Assembly (NCBI GenBank): GCA_014378525.1 | Contig: JACMNL010000010.1 | Coordinates: forward strand, 1-40,499 | Length of the DNA: 40,499 nucleotides | Direction of reading: 5' to 3' | Source: Bacteriovorax sp. | Lineage (GTDB): Bacteria; Bdellovibrionota; Bacteriovoracia; Bacteriovoracales; Bacteriovoracaceae | Shown: positions 1-8,183 of the stretch, piece after piece | How the letters are laid out: every line of letters begins with the position of its first letter | Numbering within the stretch: the first letter of the stretch is position 1 | Translations under genes and position numbers: made by a program | Notes under the pieces: model-generated | Told to the model about the DNA's origin: nothing | What the model saw: the letters and a program-made list of their open reading frames with translations, nothing else | Database searches by the model: none

Positions 1-109
1 AAAGCGGAGCTTCCAGAACAATAACGACTCCATCGTATGCATCCACACTTCCGGAAATTAAAATCAGAAATGTGAACAAGCTGAAAAAATATTTTGATTT
101 AAAAAACAT
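1..109 (-). CDS. Partial secreted protein, N-terminus only
   Basis: The first 36 codons of a minus-strand gene lie here and the rest is beyond the window edge. The start ATG at 109-107 overlaps the TAA stop of the upstream gene (TAATG), a common sign of translational coupling. The translation begins MFFKSKYFFSLFTFLILI and continues SGSVDAYDGVVIVLEAPL, which reads as a Sec signal peptide probably cleaved after SVDA, followed by a short beta-strand-like mature start. It is the third gene of a coupled trio with the barrel-like protein and the Nudix hydrolase upstream, so it is probably an envelope protein. Function cannot be assigned from this fragment. Confidence 0.6.
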   Translation of the reverse strand, partial: MFFKSKYFFSLFTFLILISGSVDAYDGVVIVLEAPL

Positions 110-990
110 TATAGATCCCATTCATATTTATAACCGAGCATAACGCCGATCGAGTTTAAAGAAATTTCTTCAGGAACCGGGCCGACATTAGTTCTGGTTG
201 TACTTGTAAGAGTCAGATCGTGGTGACGGTAATGAATACCGGCACACCACTTTCCGTATTGAGTGGCCCAGTTTCCTTCAACGCCAATATCGAAAAGCAT
301 GGCCTTATATTTTTCCGTGAAGTCACCTGACTTCGACTGATAAACCGGAGCAAATTCTGCTCCAAAAAGCACTGATGCAGAAATCGTATCTTCGTTATAA
401 ACTACTCGTTCGATCTGCGGGCCGAAACTAAAAATTGTAAGAGTCGTTGGATCGCCCTGATCGTTATTCCACCCAATGGATTCATAATTAACTCCCAGTC
501 CGAAATTTACAGGTATAGTCGAATTATAGAGTGTGCGCAGTTCATATCTGGGGCCTACTGCACTCGAAACATTCTGACTGATGTCGGGATTGAGAGCGGC
601 CGTCTGCAGACTATCGAAGTGAATATTAAATTGAGAATCAATGAATGCCATTTTGTCATTTGTTCTGGAAACGGTTGGCGCAGGATAAGAAATTTCAGCA
701 TCGACATTGGGAAGAATTCGCAGATCGTTTGCGACTTCCATTATTCCCAGAGCGGACGTTTCATAAAGCGGCTTGCCGGCCTTATTGTAAACAATAAACA
801 GGTCGCGTCTGTTCGGGTTAGTCTCTAAGACGTTGGCGTATATTCCTTTCGTGAGCTCAACTTCTTTTCGATCAGAAATCCTGGTGAGAGTAGTACCGGG
901 CCTCAGAAAAACGAGATAGGGTTTTCTTTTTTCTACAGCATTTGCGGCCACTGAAAAAATCAGCATGAAGAAAAGAAATAAACGAATCAT
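109..990 (-). CDS. Secreted outer-membrane beta-barrel-like protein
   Basis: A 293-residue protein with a clear Sec signal peptide (residues 1 to about 18, cleavage near VAANA). Residues about 20-100 form a small polar domain. From about residue 115 to the end there are alternating hydrophobic/aromatic strands separated by polar turns, ending in a short strand with aromatic residues (GYKYEWDL), as is usual for outer-membrane barrels. No enzyme motif is visible. The gene starts inside the end of the Nudix gene (ATGA overlap, 990-987) and its stop overlaps the next gene's start, so all three are likely co-translated. I infer an outer-membrane location; family and cargo are unknown. Confidence 0.65.
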   Translation of the reverse strand: MIRLFLFFMLIFSVAANAVEKRKPYLVFLRPGTTLTRISDRKEVELTKGIYANVLETNPNRRDLFIVYNKAGKPLYETSALGIMEVANDLRILPNVDAEISYPAPTVSRTNDKMAFIDSQFNIHFDSLQTAALNPDISQNVSSAVGPRYELRTLYNSTIPVNFGLGVNYESIGWNNDQGDPTTLTIFSFGPQIERVVYNEDTISASVLFGAEFAPVYQSKSGDFTEKYKAMLFDIGVEGNWATQYGKWCAGIHYRHHDLTLTSTTRTNVGPVPEEISLNSIGVMLGYKYEWDL

Positions 991-1424
991 TCTTTTTCTC
1001 CAAAATGTTTTTCAACATAATCTTTTGCCACTAAAAATGCGTCGAAATTGGTCGGAAAAGTATAGTCGGAAATCTTGACGTTTTTTAAAGAAATCCATTT
1101 GAAATTTAAATGCTCTTCACTTAAAAGAATGTCCGGTTTTTTACTCAGGTGACATAAAAAAACTTTTTCATGACAGTGTCTTTTCCAGCGGTCATGAAAA
1201 TGAAATTCTTTTTTTAAATCGATGACGAAAGGTGCATCGAATCCAATTTCCTCCACCACTTCCCTGAGTGCAGCAGCTTCGAAAGTTTCAATGCCTTCAA
1301 CTTCGCCGGTGATATTTTGAAAACCAACATAATTATTCGGTCTGGTGTTACTGAATTCCAACAGGAGAACTGAGTGTTCTGCTACCACCACGATCTGGAC
1401 TTTTTTCTTGTTTATTTCTGTACT
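987..1424 (-). CDS. Nudix hydrolase
   Basis: A small (about 145 residues) Nudix-fold pyrophosphohydrolase. The complete Nudix box G-x5-E-x7-REVVEEIGF is present in the middle of the protein and supplies the metal-binding glutamates. Known members cleave nucleoside diphosphates linked to another moiety; the substrate cannot be told from the sequence. A longer reading frame opens at 1472, but the residues before MSTEINKK look unlike the family, so I place the start at 1424; neither start has a good Shine-Dalgarno. It is the first gene of a three-gene coupled minus-strand unit and diverges from the M50 peptidase gene, so the promoters of both should lie between 1425 and 1549. Confidence 0.85.
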   Translation of the reverse strand, partial: STEINKKKVQIVVVAEHSVLLLEFSNTRPNNYVGFQNITGEVEGIETFEAAALREVVEEIGFDAPFVIDLKKEFHFHDRWKRHCHEKVFLCHLSKKPDILLSEEHLNFKWISLKNVKISDYTFPTNFDAFLVAKDYVEKHFGEKE

Positions 1425-1549
1425 CATATTTAAAAATTTTAACATAGTCTGACATTTTAATATTTGAGTCATAAAAAACTGCCTAATTACCCTTTAACGC
1501 AGGCCTAATTCGTTGCTACATGTTGACCAAAATGATATGTTTTCCCCTT

Positions 1550-2209
1550 ATGAATGAGATTATTTACAGAATTGCGATTTCGCTTCCGGCCTTTTTACTG
1601 GCGATCGTTTGTCACGAGGCAGCTCATGCCTGGATGGCGAAACGTTTCGGCGATACAACTGGCGAACAATTAGGACGACTTAGTCTGAACCCTGCTGTTC
1701 ACTACGATTTAATTGGAACAATTATTTTTCCATTAATCGGAGCGGCCATGGGCGGGATGATGTTTGGATGGGCAAAGCCTGTTCCGGTCGATACGAGAAG
1801 ATTCAAAAACATTCGCTCGGGTATTTTCTGGGTGAGTTTTGCAGGCCCGCTCGCTAACATCATTTTGATGGTCATTTCAGCAGCTGCTCTTGCTTTCATT
1901 TTTACAAAAGTTTCAACTTCGTTTTCTTATTATGGCGTTGTCACTGAAATGTTAAAGAGTGCAGTGACTATCAATGTTCTTCTCGCAGTATTCAACCTGA
2001 TTCCGTTTCCACCACTTGATGGTTCAAAAATGGTTTCTTCAATGCTTGATTACAACAACGCCAGAAAATACGAAGAGCTTCAACGTTACAGTTTTGTTTT
2101 CTTAATTATTTTAATTATGACTCCAGTTTTACAGTGGATTATGTTACCGGCGATGAATGCCAGTGAGTTTCTTGTGAATGTTTTCATTTACATGTTTAAT
2201 AGGATTTAA
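1550..2209 (+). CDS. Site-2-protease-like M50 zinc metallopeptidase, membrane
   Basis: A short (about 219 residues) intramembrane zinc protease of the M50/S2P group without a PDZ domain. HEAAH (H22, E23, H26) lies in the first membrane segment. The second metal-site motif NLIPFPPLDG supplies the Asp ligand at about residue 157. About five to six hydrophobic segments are visible. The reading frame extends up to ATG 1520, but residues from MNEIIYRIAISLPA match the usual family start. No strong ribosome site decides between them. The stop codon abuts the scpA ATG directly, so the two are probably co-translated; M50-scpA-scpB-rluB is a recurring arrangement. The natural substrate of this subfamily is generally unknown. 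Confidence 0.85.
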   Translation: MNEIIYRIAISLPAFLLAIVCHEAAHAWMAKRFGDTTGEQLGRLSLNPAVHYDLIGTIIFPLIGAAMGGMMFGWAKPVPVDTRRFKNIRSGIFWVSFAGPLANIILMVISAAALAFIFTKVSTSFSYYGVVTEMLKSAVTINVLLAVFNLIPFPPLDGSKMVSSMLDYNNARKYEELQRYSFVFLIILIMTPVLQWIMLPAMNASEFLVNVFIYMFNRI

Positions 2210-3250
2210 ATGTTAGATACATCTATTCAGGTAAAGACAGATCATTTCGACGGACCTCTGGGGCTTCTGCTTCTTCTTGTTGAAAAAGAAGAGATGAACA
2301 TCCGCGATCTAGATCTTACAAAAATTACAAGACAGTACCTCGACTACCTGGCGCAAATGCGCGATTTAGATTTCGACGTAGCAGGGGATTATCTTTTCCT
2401 TGCTTCAACACTGCTTTTATTAAAATCAAAAATCTGTATTGCTGAAGAAGAACTAAAAGGTCTGGAAGCAGAATTTGGAGTTGAAGGGTTACACATCACT
2501 TCGGCTTCAGAACTGATCCGTCGTCTTGAAGAACTTCAACTGTATCAGAAAATGTCAAAGCGCCTGTGGGACCTTGAGAAAAAAGGTCACGAGATTTTCG
2601 TGAAACCCAAAGTCGACAGAAAGGCGATCGTGAACTCGATTTTAACTCCGATGGATTTAAACTCGCTGACTTTAACGATGGTCGATTTCCTTTTCAGACA
2701 GAGAAGAAAATATACAGTTATTAAACGCGACCGTTTATCTATCAAAGAAAAACTAAAATTCTTAAAAGAAAATTTAAAAGTCGGTGAGCAGACGACGTTC
2801 GATACTCTTCTGGAGCAAAACGGAAAAGCGGATGAAGGAAAAGACCCGACAGATAACATCGTTATCACTTTTATTTCGTTACTTGAGCTTGCACGTTTAA
2901 AACGTATTAACGTTTTCCAGAACGAAGACAGAAGTACAATTTATGTAAACGTCACACGTTCACTGGAAGATTTAGATGTTGAGATGGCGAACGGATTCGA
3001 AGACGAACAGCCAACGAACCCTGATGACCCGAAAATGGAAATGAAACAAGCTGACGGATCAGAAAGATTAGTTATCGAAGATCTTGGAGAGTACACACCT
3101 TCGGATCTGGCGAGTGATCACAAAGAAGAAACACAGGAAATTCCTGAAGAGTTAAAATCTGAAGGACTGACTAAAGAACAAGAAGATGAATACATGGAAC
3201 TGCTGACTACACCGGATAGTGTAGATGCCGGGTCGAAGTTAATTCAATAA
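2210..3250 (+). CDS. scpA: Segregation and condensation protein A
   Basis: Kleisin subunit of the Smc-ScpAB condensin, which bridges Smc heads and compacts and segregates the nucleoid. The N-terminal Smc-neck-binding region begins FDGPLGLLLLLVEKEEMNI (about residue 13) and runs through the conserved DYLFLASTLLLLKSK helix. The C-terminal winged helix is seen in ITFISLLELARLKRINVFQ (about 224-242). At 346 residues it is about 90 longer than typical ScpA. The surplus is a Glu/Asp-rich tail from about residue 260, likely disordered. It starts immediately after the M50 gene and is followed after 8 bases by scpB, the usual partner. Confidence 0.95.
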   Translation: MLDTSIQVKTDHFDGPLGLLLLLVEKEEMNIRDLDLTKITRQYLDYLAQMRDLDFDVAGDYLFLASTLLLLKSKICIAEEELKGLEAEFGVEGLHITSASELIRRLEELQLYQKMSKRLWDLEKKGHEIFVKPKVDRKAIVNSILTPMDLNSLTLTMVDFLFRQRRKYTVIKRDRLSIKEKLKFLKENLKVGEQTTFDTLLEQNGKADEGKDPTDNIVITFISLLELARLKRINVFQNEDRSTIYVNVTRSLEDLDVEMANGFEDEQPTNPDDPKMEMKQADGSERLVIEDLGEYTPSDLASDHKEETQEIPEELKSEGLTKEQEDEYMELLTTPDSVDAGSKLIQ

Positions 3251-3258
3251 GAGGATTT

Positions 3259-4749
3259 ATGGAAAACGAAAACAACATTGATCATGACGATATCGAAATC
3301 CCCGCCCGCTTTCCGAGCAATGAGGATCTAGAACTTCCAACTATGGATTTGTCATCAGCTGATGAAGTTGCTGTTGAACCAGCTACTGAAGAAGTCATGG
3401 ACGAGTGGATCGATGCAATGGAATTTGATTCAGACAGCATCGTGTCTGACGAAGTTTTATGGCAGGCACGCACAGGTCTGAACGCAGACACTCTTTGTGG
3501 TGCGATCGAAACAATTATTTTCATGAGTGATAAACCAGTTTCAATCCAGAAAATTAAAGCTCTAATCGACGCCGATATGCCTTTAAAAGTTATTCACGAA
3601 GCTCTTCAAAGACTTCAAGCTGAATACGAAGAAAAACACCACGGACTTCGTTTACTCGAAGTTGCAGAAGGATACCAATACCGTACAAAAGCTACGTACT
3701 CAAAATACGTACAGGATATTTTCAAAATTAACTCGCTTGTTTTATCTCCAACTGCTCTGGAAGTTTTAGCAATCCTTGCTTACAAACAACCATGTTCAAA
3801 AGTTGAAGTTGATAAGATCAGAGGCGTGGACAGCGGACACATCGTTCGTGCACTTATGGATAAACGTCTGGTACGAGTTGTTGGTAGATCTGATGAATTA
3901 GGGCGTCCTGTTCTTTATGGAACGACTCCTGAATTCCTGGAAGTATTCAACCTTCCGGACTTAGCAGCACTTCCACCTGAGCATGAGCTTGATGAAATGT
4001 CCCGTGCTACTAACGTTGGAAAAATCGCAGACATCAAAACTCTGGTTAACGATGGCGATAAAGCAAAATTTAAATTTGATGAAATGGAAGAACTTGACCT
4101 TCTTTCTGAATCAATTAAAAACATCAACTCAGAAACAGATTTTACTGCTTCGTTAAAAGTTGAAGAGAAAAAACGTATTTCAGAAAATGGTGCTGAAGTT
4201 AAATCGGCATTCGATCTATTAGAAGAATTCGTGAACAAGAGATTAATCAGCGAGCAAAACAAGCAAGCGATTGAGTCTTTATTAACGACATCAATTATCG
4301 ATCCTAGAATCATCAATGATCTTGAAGCAGGACCGTTTAACGTTCCTCATGACGATGAAGAAGATTTCCAGATGATCGATTTAGATACTGGTCTTCCATT
4401 AGAATACGACGTTGAATTCGACGGCGAAATTGATGACAACGGAAACTACGAAAGTGGAATCGATGAAAGCGAATTCGACATCATCGTTGACCTTGATTTC
4501 GATAAAGAAGAAACAGAAGAACAGGCCTTATCAAAAGCTCTGGACGCTGCTTTCGAAAACCTGACTGGAGAGTCACTTGATAGCCGTTTATCTGAAGAAG
4601 AATTTGCCTTTGGTGGTGAACTGGACGAAAAGAGCGAGCAGTTAGACAGCAAAACCAACAGTGCTATTGAGCAAGGACAGGACCTGGATCTGGACCTATC
4701 TTTCTTGAAAGACGCGCTGGACGAGTCGAAAGATAAGCAAGAGGACTAG
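3259..4749 (+). CDS. scpB: Segregation and condensation protein B, with long acidic extensions
   Basis: The winged-helix dimer subunit that binds ScpA in the Smc complex. The ScpB core is clear at about residues 78-235: an ETIIFMSDKPVSIQKI start, the central LSPTALEVLAILAYKQPCS motif, and the second winged helix ending GRPVLYGTTPEFLEVFNL. A family member is usually 180-280 residues; this one is 496. It carries an acidic N-terminal extension of about 75 residues and a tail of about 250 residues, rich in Asp/Glu and predicted disordered. AGAGGA just before ATG 3259 is a plausible ribosome site. It forms an operon with scpA. Confidence 0.93.
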   Translation: MENENNIDHDDIEIPARFPSNEDLELPTMDLSSADEVAVEPATEEVMDEWIDAMEFDSDSIVSDEVLWQARTGLNADTLCGAIETIIFMSDKPVSIQKIKALIDADMPLKVIHEALQRLQAEYEEKHHGLRLLEVAEGYQYRTKATYSKYVQDIFKINSLVLSPTALEVLAILAYKQPCSKVEVDKIRGVDSGHIVRALMDKRLVRVVGRSDELGRPVLYGTTPEFLEVFNLPDLAALPPEHELDEMSRATNVGKIADIKTLVNDGDKAKFKFDEMEELDLLSESIKNINSETDFTASLKVEEKKRISENGAEVKSAFDLLEEFVNKRLISEQNKQAIESLLTTSIIDPRIINDLEAGPFNVPHDDEEDFQMIDLDTGLPLEYDVEFDGEIDDNGNYESGIDESEFDIIVDLDFDKEETEEQALSKALDAAFENLTGESLDSRLSEEEFAFGGELDEKSEQLDSKTNSAIEQGQDLDLDLSFLKDALDESKDKQED

Positions 4750-4762
4750 AGAAGACTAAAAC

Positions 4763-4797
4763 TTGACATAATCTCGGGCCATAGCGTAAACATGGCC
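4763..4797 (+). promoter_or_regulatory. Possible promoter and stem-loop before rluB
   Basis: A perfect TTGACA -35 hexamer lies at 4763-4768, with a weak -10 (TAAACA, 4787-4792) 18 bases on. GGCCAT (4778-4783) and ATGGCC (4792-4797) form an inverted repeat around a 9-base loop, overlapping the -10. It could be an operator or a weak attenuator between scpB and rluB. No U-tract follows, so it is not a standard terminator. Confidence 0.35.
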
Positions 4798-4852
4798 TGA
4801 GTTCAAAATTTAAAGACCTATAAACAGCCGTGAAGGCAGATTGGAGGATCCC

Positions 4853-5968
4853 GTGACTAAGTCAAAGACTAAGAAAGCCACTATTAAAGCAAACAAATCA
4901 GAATCTGGTTCAGATTCAGGATTAGAAATTCGTTTACAGAAATTCATCTCAGACTGTGGTGTGACTTCAAGAAGAAAAGCTGAAGTTATGATCCGTGAAG
5001 GTCGTGTAACAATCAACGGTGAAGTTGTAATGGAAATGGGAACGAAAGTTAACCCTGCTTCAGACATCGTTATGGTTGATGGCCACCTTGCAGACTTAAA
5101 TGCAGTTGAGCCTATCTATCTTATGCTTCACAAGCCAAGAGGTGTTGTAACCACGTTAAACGATCCGGAAGGACGTGAGACAGTTATGGACATGGTTAAA
5201 GAAATTTCAGAACGTATTTATCCCGTTGGCCGTCTCGATTATTTATCAGAAGGGCTACTACTCATGACTAACGATGGTGAATTCGCCAACATGATCATGC
5301 ACCCGAAATACAACGTAACAAAAGTGTACGAAGTAAAAGTTTTTGGATCAGTAACAGAAACAATTCTAAATAAACTTAAAGCTGGTGCTTACCTTGAAGA
5401 AGGTCTTGTAAAGCCAACTTCAGTTCGTATCATTAAGCAGCTTCCAACAAAAACATGGATCGAATTTCGTCTGAACGAAGGACGTAACAGAGAGATCAGA
5501 AGACTTTGTGAAGCTGTTGGTCTGACTGTCGATAAACTAAAACGTTTAGCGATCGGTAACCTTTCAATCGAAGGTGTTGCTCCAGGAAACTTCCGCGTAA
5601 TGAGTAAAATGCAAATGCTAGGTTACATCGGTCTTAATGAAGACGGGTCACCAAGAAAAGTTCTTAATGCTGAAGGATTCGTATCAGCGAAGAAAACAAT
5701 CGATCTTAAGAAGAAACGTCCACAGGCAGGGACTGTTGCGGATGATGAAACATTCCAGAAGTTCAGAAGAGAGACTTACTTCGAATCTCTTAAACAGATT
5801 CACGAAAATAAAACTGCAGTTGCCAACAAGATCCAGTCTCTTTCTGACCAGGTTTACGTTGAAGAACAAAAAAATTACGTTGAACGTAGAAAGAAAGTTG
5901 AAGCAATTCAGTCTAAGATTAAGAATCACAATAGAGAAAAGACAGCTTTCAGAACGCCAAAAGCATAA
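4853..5968 (+). CDS. rluB: 23S rRNA pseudouridine synthase, RluB/RsuA family
   Basis: An S4-type pseudouridine synthase that isomerises a uridine in ribosomal RNA, most likely in 23S rRNA as in the RluB branch. An S4 RNA-binding domain (RLQKFISDCGVTSRRKAE) opens at about residue 25. The catalytic motif PVGRLDYLSEGLLLMTNDG follows, with the nucleophilic Asp at about 129. The last 120 residues are an unusual Lys/Arg-rich tail, probably RNA-binding. The reading frame opens at TTG 4841, but the strong GGAGG at 4843-4847 sits inside that codon run and is 5 bases before GTG 4853, so GTG is the start. It follows scpB as in many genomes. RsuA or RluE/F identity is less likely but not excluded. Confidence 0.88.
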   Translation: MTKSKTKKATIKANKSESGSDSGLEIRLQKFISDCGVTSRRKAEVMIREGRVTINGEVVMEMGTKVNPASDIVMVDGHLADLNAVEPIYLMLHKPRGVVTTLNDPEGRETVMDMVKEISERIYPVGRLDYLSEGLLLMTNDGEFANMIMHPKYNVTKVYEVKVFGSVTETILNKLKAGAYLEEGLVKPTSVRIIKQLPTKTWIEFRLNEGRNREIRRLCEAVGLTVDKLKRLAIGNLSIEGVAPGNFRVMSKMQMLGYIGLNEDGSPRKVLNAEGFVSAKKTIDLKKKRPQAGTVADDETFQKFRRETYFESLKQIHENKTAVANKIQSLSDQVYVEEQKNYVERRKKVEAIQSKIKNHNREKTAFRTPKA

Positions 5969-5975
5969 TTCAAAT

Positions 5976-6014
5976 AAAAAAAGGCCCGCTGATTTACGCG
6001 GGCCTTTTTATTTT
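5976..6014 (+). terminator. Strong intrinsic terminator, probably bidirectional
   Basis: GGCCCGC (5983-5989) pairs with GCGGGCC (5998-6004) around an 8-base loop. The A-run before and the T-run after extend the stem and give U-tracts on both strands. It sits between the convergent rluB (plus) and the 6078-6398 gene (minus) and can end both. Confidence 0.9.
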
Positions 6015-6077
6015 CAGATGAGCTCAACGTTTTAAGTGGCTGATCTGAACTCTAATACTTAATTTTTCTTTTACTGA

Positions 6078-6398
6078 TCAATTATCGTAATTAACGACTT
6101 TACTAGCTGTAACATATTCTTGAAGAACATCTACCGAATACTCTAATGCCTGTTGTGCATACGGGATGTTGCTTTGATCCTTTAATTCTTCAGTGAAGCG
6201 CGCCTGCTTAATTAGAGCTGCACACATTCTCATAAATTCTGCTGAGCCTTCGAAGTACTCTTCTTCGTTTTCAGTCAATAATACATGGGCAATCATTGTA
6301 TTAAGAGATTTGATTAATCGCACTTGTTGCGGAGTAAGCTCATTTCCATCAATTTCAATTTTGATGACTCTGTCTTTTAAAGAAGTTTGGGCTGACAT
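6078..6398 (-). CDS. Small conserved-looking hypothetical protein
   Basis: A 106-residue soluble, mostly helical protein with no signal peptide or membrane segment and no motif I recognise. It opens MSAQTSLKDRVIKIEIDG and has an acidic centre (LLTENEEEYFEGSAEFM). A GTG-started extension to 6413 is possible, but that GTG overlaps the AGGA ribosome site about 9 bases before ATG 6398, so 6398 is preferred. It is monocistronic, converges on rluB, and lies just upstream of tRNA-fMet on the opposite strand. Function unknown. Confidence 0.7.
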   Translation of the reverse strand: MSAQTSLKDRVIKIEIDGNELTPQQVRLIKSLNTMIAHVLLTENEEEYFEGSAEFMRMCAALIKQARFTEELKDQSNIPYAQQALEYSVDVLQEYVTASKVVNYDN

Positions 6399-6511
6399 AA
6401 AAAGTATCCTCACTCTTAATTAGGGTTCAAAGGGGGTCACTGTTTCTTTTATCGCCATATTCCTGAATCAATTTAGAACTTTATGTTGGAGTGATTAGTT
6501 CGAATTCTTAC

Positions 6512-6540
6512 TGGACAAACAGTGTCCGACAATCTACTAT
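6512..6540 (+). promoter_or_regulatory. Promoter of tRNA-fMet
   Basis: TGGACA (6512-6517) and TACTAT (6535-6540) are separated by exactly 17 bases and lie 5 bases before the tRNA 5' end, as expected for a sigma-70-type tRNA promoter. A small inverted repeat (GGACA / TGTCC, 6513-6527) overlaps the -35. Confidence 0.7.
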
Positions 6541-6545
6541 CACTA

Positions 6546-6627
<82 letters not shown>

Positions 6628-6705
6628 TTACCTTTTAAAATCCAATACATACAAGACAAAAAGACCGTGACGCAGTTGCGATTTTTCGTTGTTTTTTTCG
6701 AAAAA

Positions 6706-6742
6706 GTGTCACAAAATTGCCACGGCCAACTGAAAAGAACCG
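6706..6742 (+). repeat. Left subterminal repeat of the island
   Basis: This 37-base stretch (core TTGCCACGGCCA) matches 13419-13455 at about 31 of 37 positions in the same orientation. It lies about 80 bases inside the left end. The arrangement suggests recombinase or excisionase arm-binding sites; that role is inferred. Confidence 0.55.
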
Positions 6743-6748
6743 TAAGAC

Positions 6749-7387
6749 TCAACCTATTATTGAAAAAAGATCTGCCACTTTTTTGATATTATCGCCAATT
6801 AAATGTGTGTAGTTCATCGTCGTCGTAATATCTTCGTGACCAAATATTTCTTGAACTGTTCGCAAATCGATTCCTGAAGAAATCAGTAGGGTAGCGGCCG
6901 TATGACGAAGATCGTGAAAGCGAATGGCCTTTCCTCCCCATAGTTCGAGGTCTTTTTGAAACCTTCTCTGAAAATTATCATGCCCTACAGGGTTACCTTC
7001 TTCAGTCACAAAAAATAAATCGTCGTTAGAGAGATTTCGCAAATTGATTATATCAATAAGCTCTTCTCTTAAAGTTTGATTGCAGGGAACATGGCGATGA
7101 AGCTTTCCACGTTTGGAATTTTTCTTTGGATAAGATAAAATGTGATCTGCGGTAGTTTGCTTTTTTGAAGTCGTCTCTATAAATTGCTTCCAACATTGAG
7201 AGTTGAAATCATGAATTGTAAAACGATCTCTAGATGGATTAAGAAAGATTTGTAATGCATGCGTAGCAGAGGTTTTTCCACTATTGTTAGAGCCTACAAA
7301 TATAGTTTTATCTTTATCTTTATCTATGGATATTTGAACATTCTTAAGTCGGCGGAAGTTTTTTATACAAATAGTTGATAGTTTCAT
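6749..7387 (-). pseudogene. Chimeric ORF: OLD-type ATPase start joined to tyrosine recombinase catalytic end
   Basis: A 212-residue frame made of two unrelated parts. Residues 1 to about 68 are the start of an OLD/SMC-like ATPase: IKNFRRLKNV, then a Walker A, GSNNSGKT, at 32-39, ending near DFNSQCWKQF. Residues about 80-212 are the C-terminal catalytic part of a tyrosine recombinase: the beta-hairpin Lys in SKRGKLHRHVP, HDLRH (H158, R161), GHED (H184) and the nucleophile Y193 in MNYTH. The first catalytic Arg (usually in G-x-R-x-x-E), the core-binding and arm-binding domains, and the rest of the ATPase are missing. The most likely history is a deletion fusing two island genes. The frame is open and could be expressed, but catalytic activity is doubtful. 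Its place next to attL is normal for an integrase. Confidence 0.75.
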
Positions 7388-7529
7388 TTTTTCTCTTTGG
7401 TTGTTATTCCATTGAGTATAATAGCAAATTAAATATAGTGATTAATTATTTAAACAAAGAGTTAGTTTAATAATATTAACAACTTGAGTGTGGACCTGTT
7501 TGCAGTTCTTGCCTGTAAGCTCATTTTGT

Positions 7530-7576
7530 TTTTACCATTGGCACTCACTTGATCTATGTGAGTGCCAATGGTAAAA
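7530..7576. promoter_or_regulatory. Perfect 19-bp palindrome overlapping the abiE promoter
   Basis: Two perfect 19-base arms (7530-7548 and 7558-7576) flank a 9-base loop. Within it lies a good promoter: TTGATC at 7549-7554 in the loop and TAAAAT at 7572-7577 with a 17-base spacer. The predicted transcription start falls at or next to ATG 7584. AbiEi-family antitoxins are known to bind inverted repeats in their own promoters, so this is the likely autoregulatory operator. The core TTGGCACTCA / TGAGTGCCAA recurs at 13367-13413. Confidence 0.8.
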
Positions 7577-7583
7577 TATAGCA

Positions 7584-8183
7584 ATGAAAAAGACAGACAA
7601 ACTGAAGAAAATAACAAGCAGTACTAAGAAGAATAAGCTTTTTGATACGAAGCTAGCCAGAAAGCTTAATGTTTCAAATTCCAGTTTGGCTTATTATGCA
7701 AAAAAAGGTGATCTTGAGCGCGTAGGCCGTGGCCTTTATAAAATAAAGAACACTTCTCTCATTTCTGATTTTCAGTGGGAAGACCTAGTTGAGGCATCTG
7801 TAAAAGTTAAAGGTGGGGTTGTCTGTCTTATATCTGCCTTGGCACTATATGAAATTACAGAAGAAATTCCAAGAGCGCACTGGATTGCTATACCAAACAC
7901 ATCTAGGCATCGTGGAGATGATTCAATTCGAATTTTTCGGTATAGAAACATGAAACTAGGAAAAACGGTTTATGATTTTGGAGATTTTAAACTCCCTATC
8001 TTTGATCGAGAAAGAACTATCATAGATGCCTTTCGGCTTCTCGATAAAGAAGTTGCAATTAAGGCTCTTAGAATGGGACTAAGAAAGAAAGGTGAGGCTC
8101 GACTTGATCTAGAGAAACTTAAAGAATATGCAAAAATTCTAAGAGTAAGAATAGAACCATACATATTGGCGGAAACAACATGA
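7584..8183 (+). CDS. abiEi: AbiEi-family antitoxin/transcriptional autoregulator
   Basis: The antitoxin half of a type IV toxin-antitoxin, first known as a phage abortive-infection system. The protein is 199 residues. An N-terminal winged helix (about 18-55: TKLARKLNVSNSSLAYYAKK, then GRGLYKI) would bind the operator. The C-terminal domain shows the family pattern GGVVCLISALALYEI and DRERTIIDAFR. Its ATG is only 7 bases after the palindrome, has no Shine-Dalgarno, and coincides with the predicted transcript start, so the message is probably leaderless. It overlaps the toxin gene by 4 bases (ATGA). A second palindrome with the same core upstream of the YcaO operon suggests it may have another target. 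Confidence 0.88.
   Translation: MKKTDKLKKITSSTKKNKLFDTKLARKLNVSNSSLAYYAKKGDLERVGRGLYKIKNTSLISDFQWEDLVEASVKVKGGVVCLISALALYEITEEIPRAHWIAIPNTSRHRGDDSIRIFRYRNMKLGKTVYDFGDFKLPIFDRERTIIDAFRLLDKEVAIKALRMGLRKKGEARLDLEKLKEYAKILRVRIEPYILAETT

Noticed and set aside
5637..6035. Plus-strand 132-codon frame overlapping the end of rluB and the terminator
   Set aside because: It reads through the rluB basic tail in another frame and across an intrinsic terminator; basic, repetitive composition with no start signal.
6661..6705. Possible terminator after tRNA-fMet (CGCA-GT-TGCG followed by T run)
   Set aside because: The stem is only four pairs with a two-base loop, which is not a credible intrinsic terminator.
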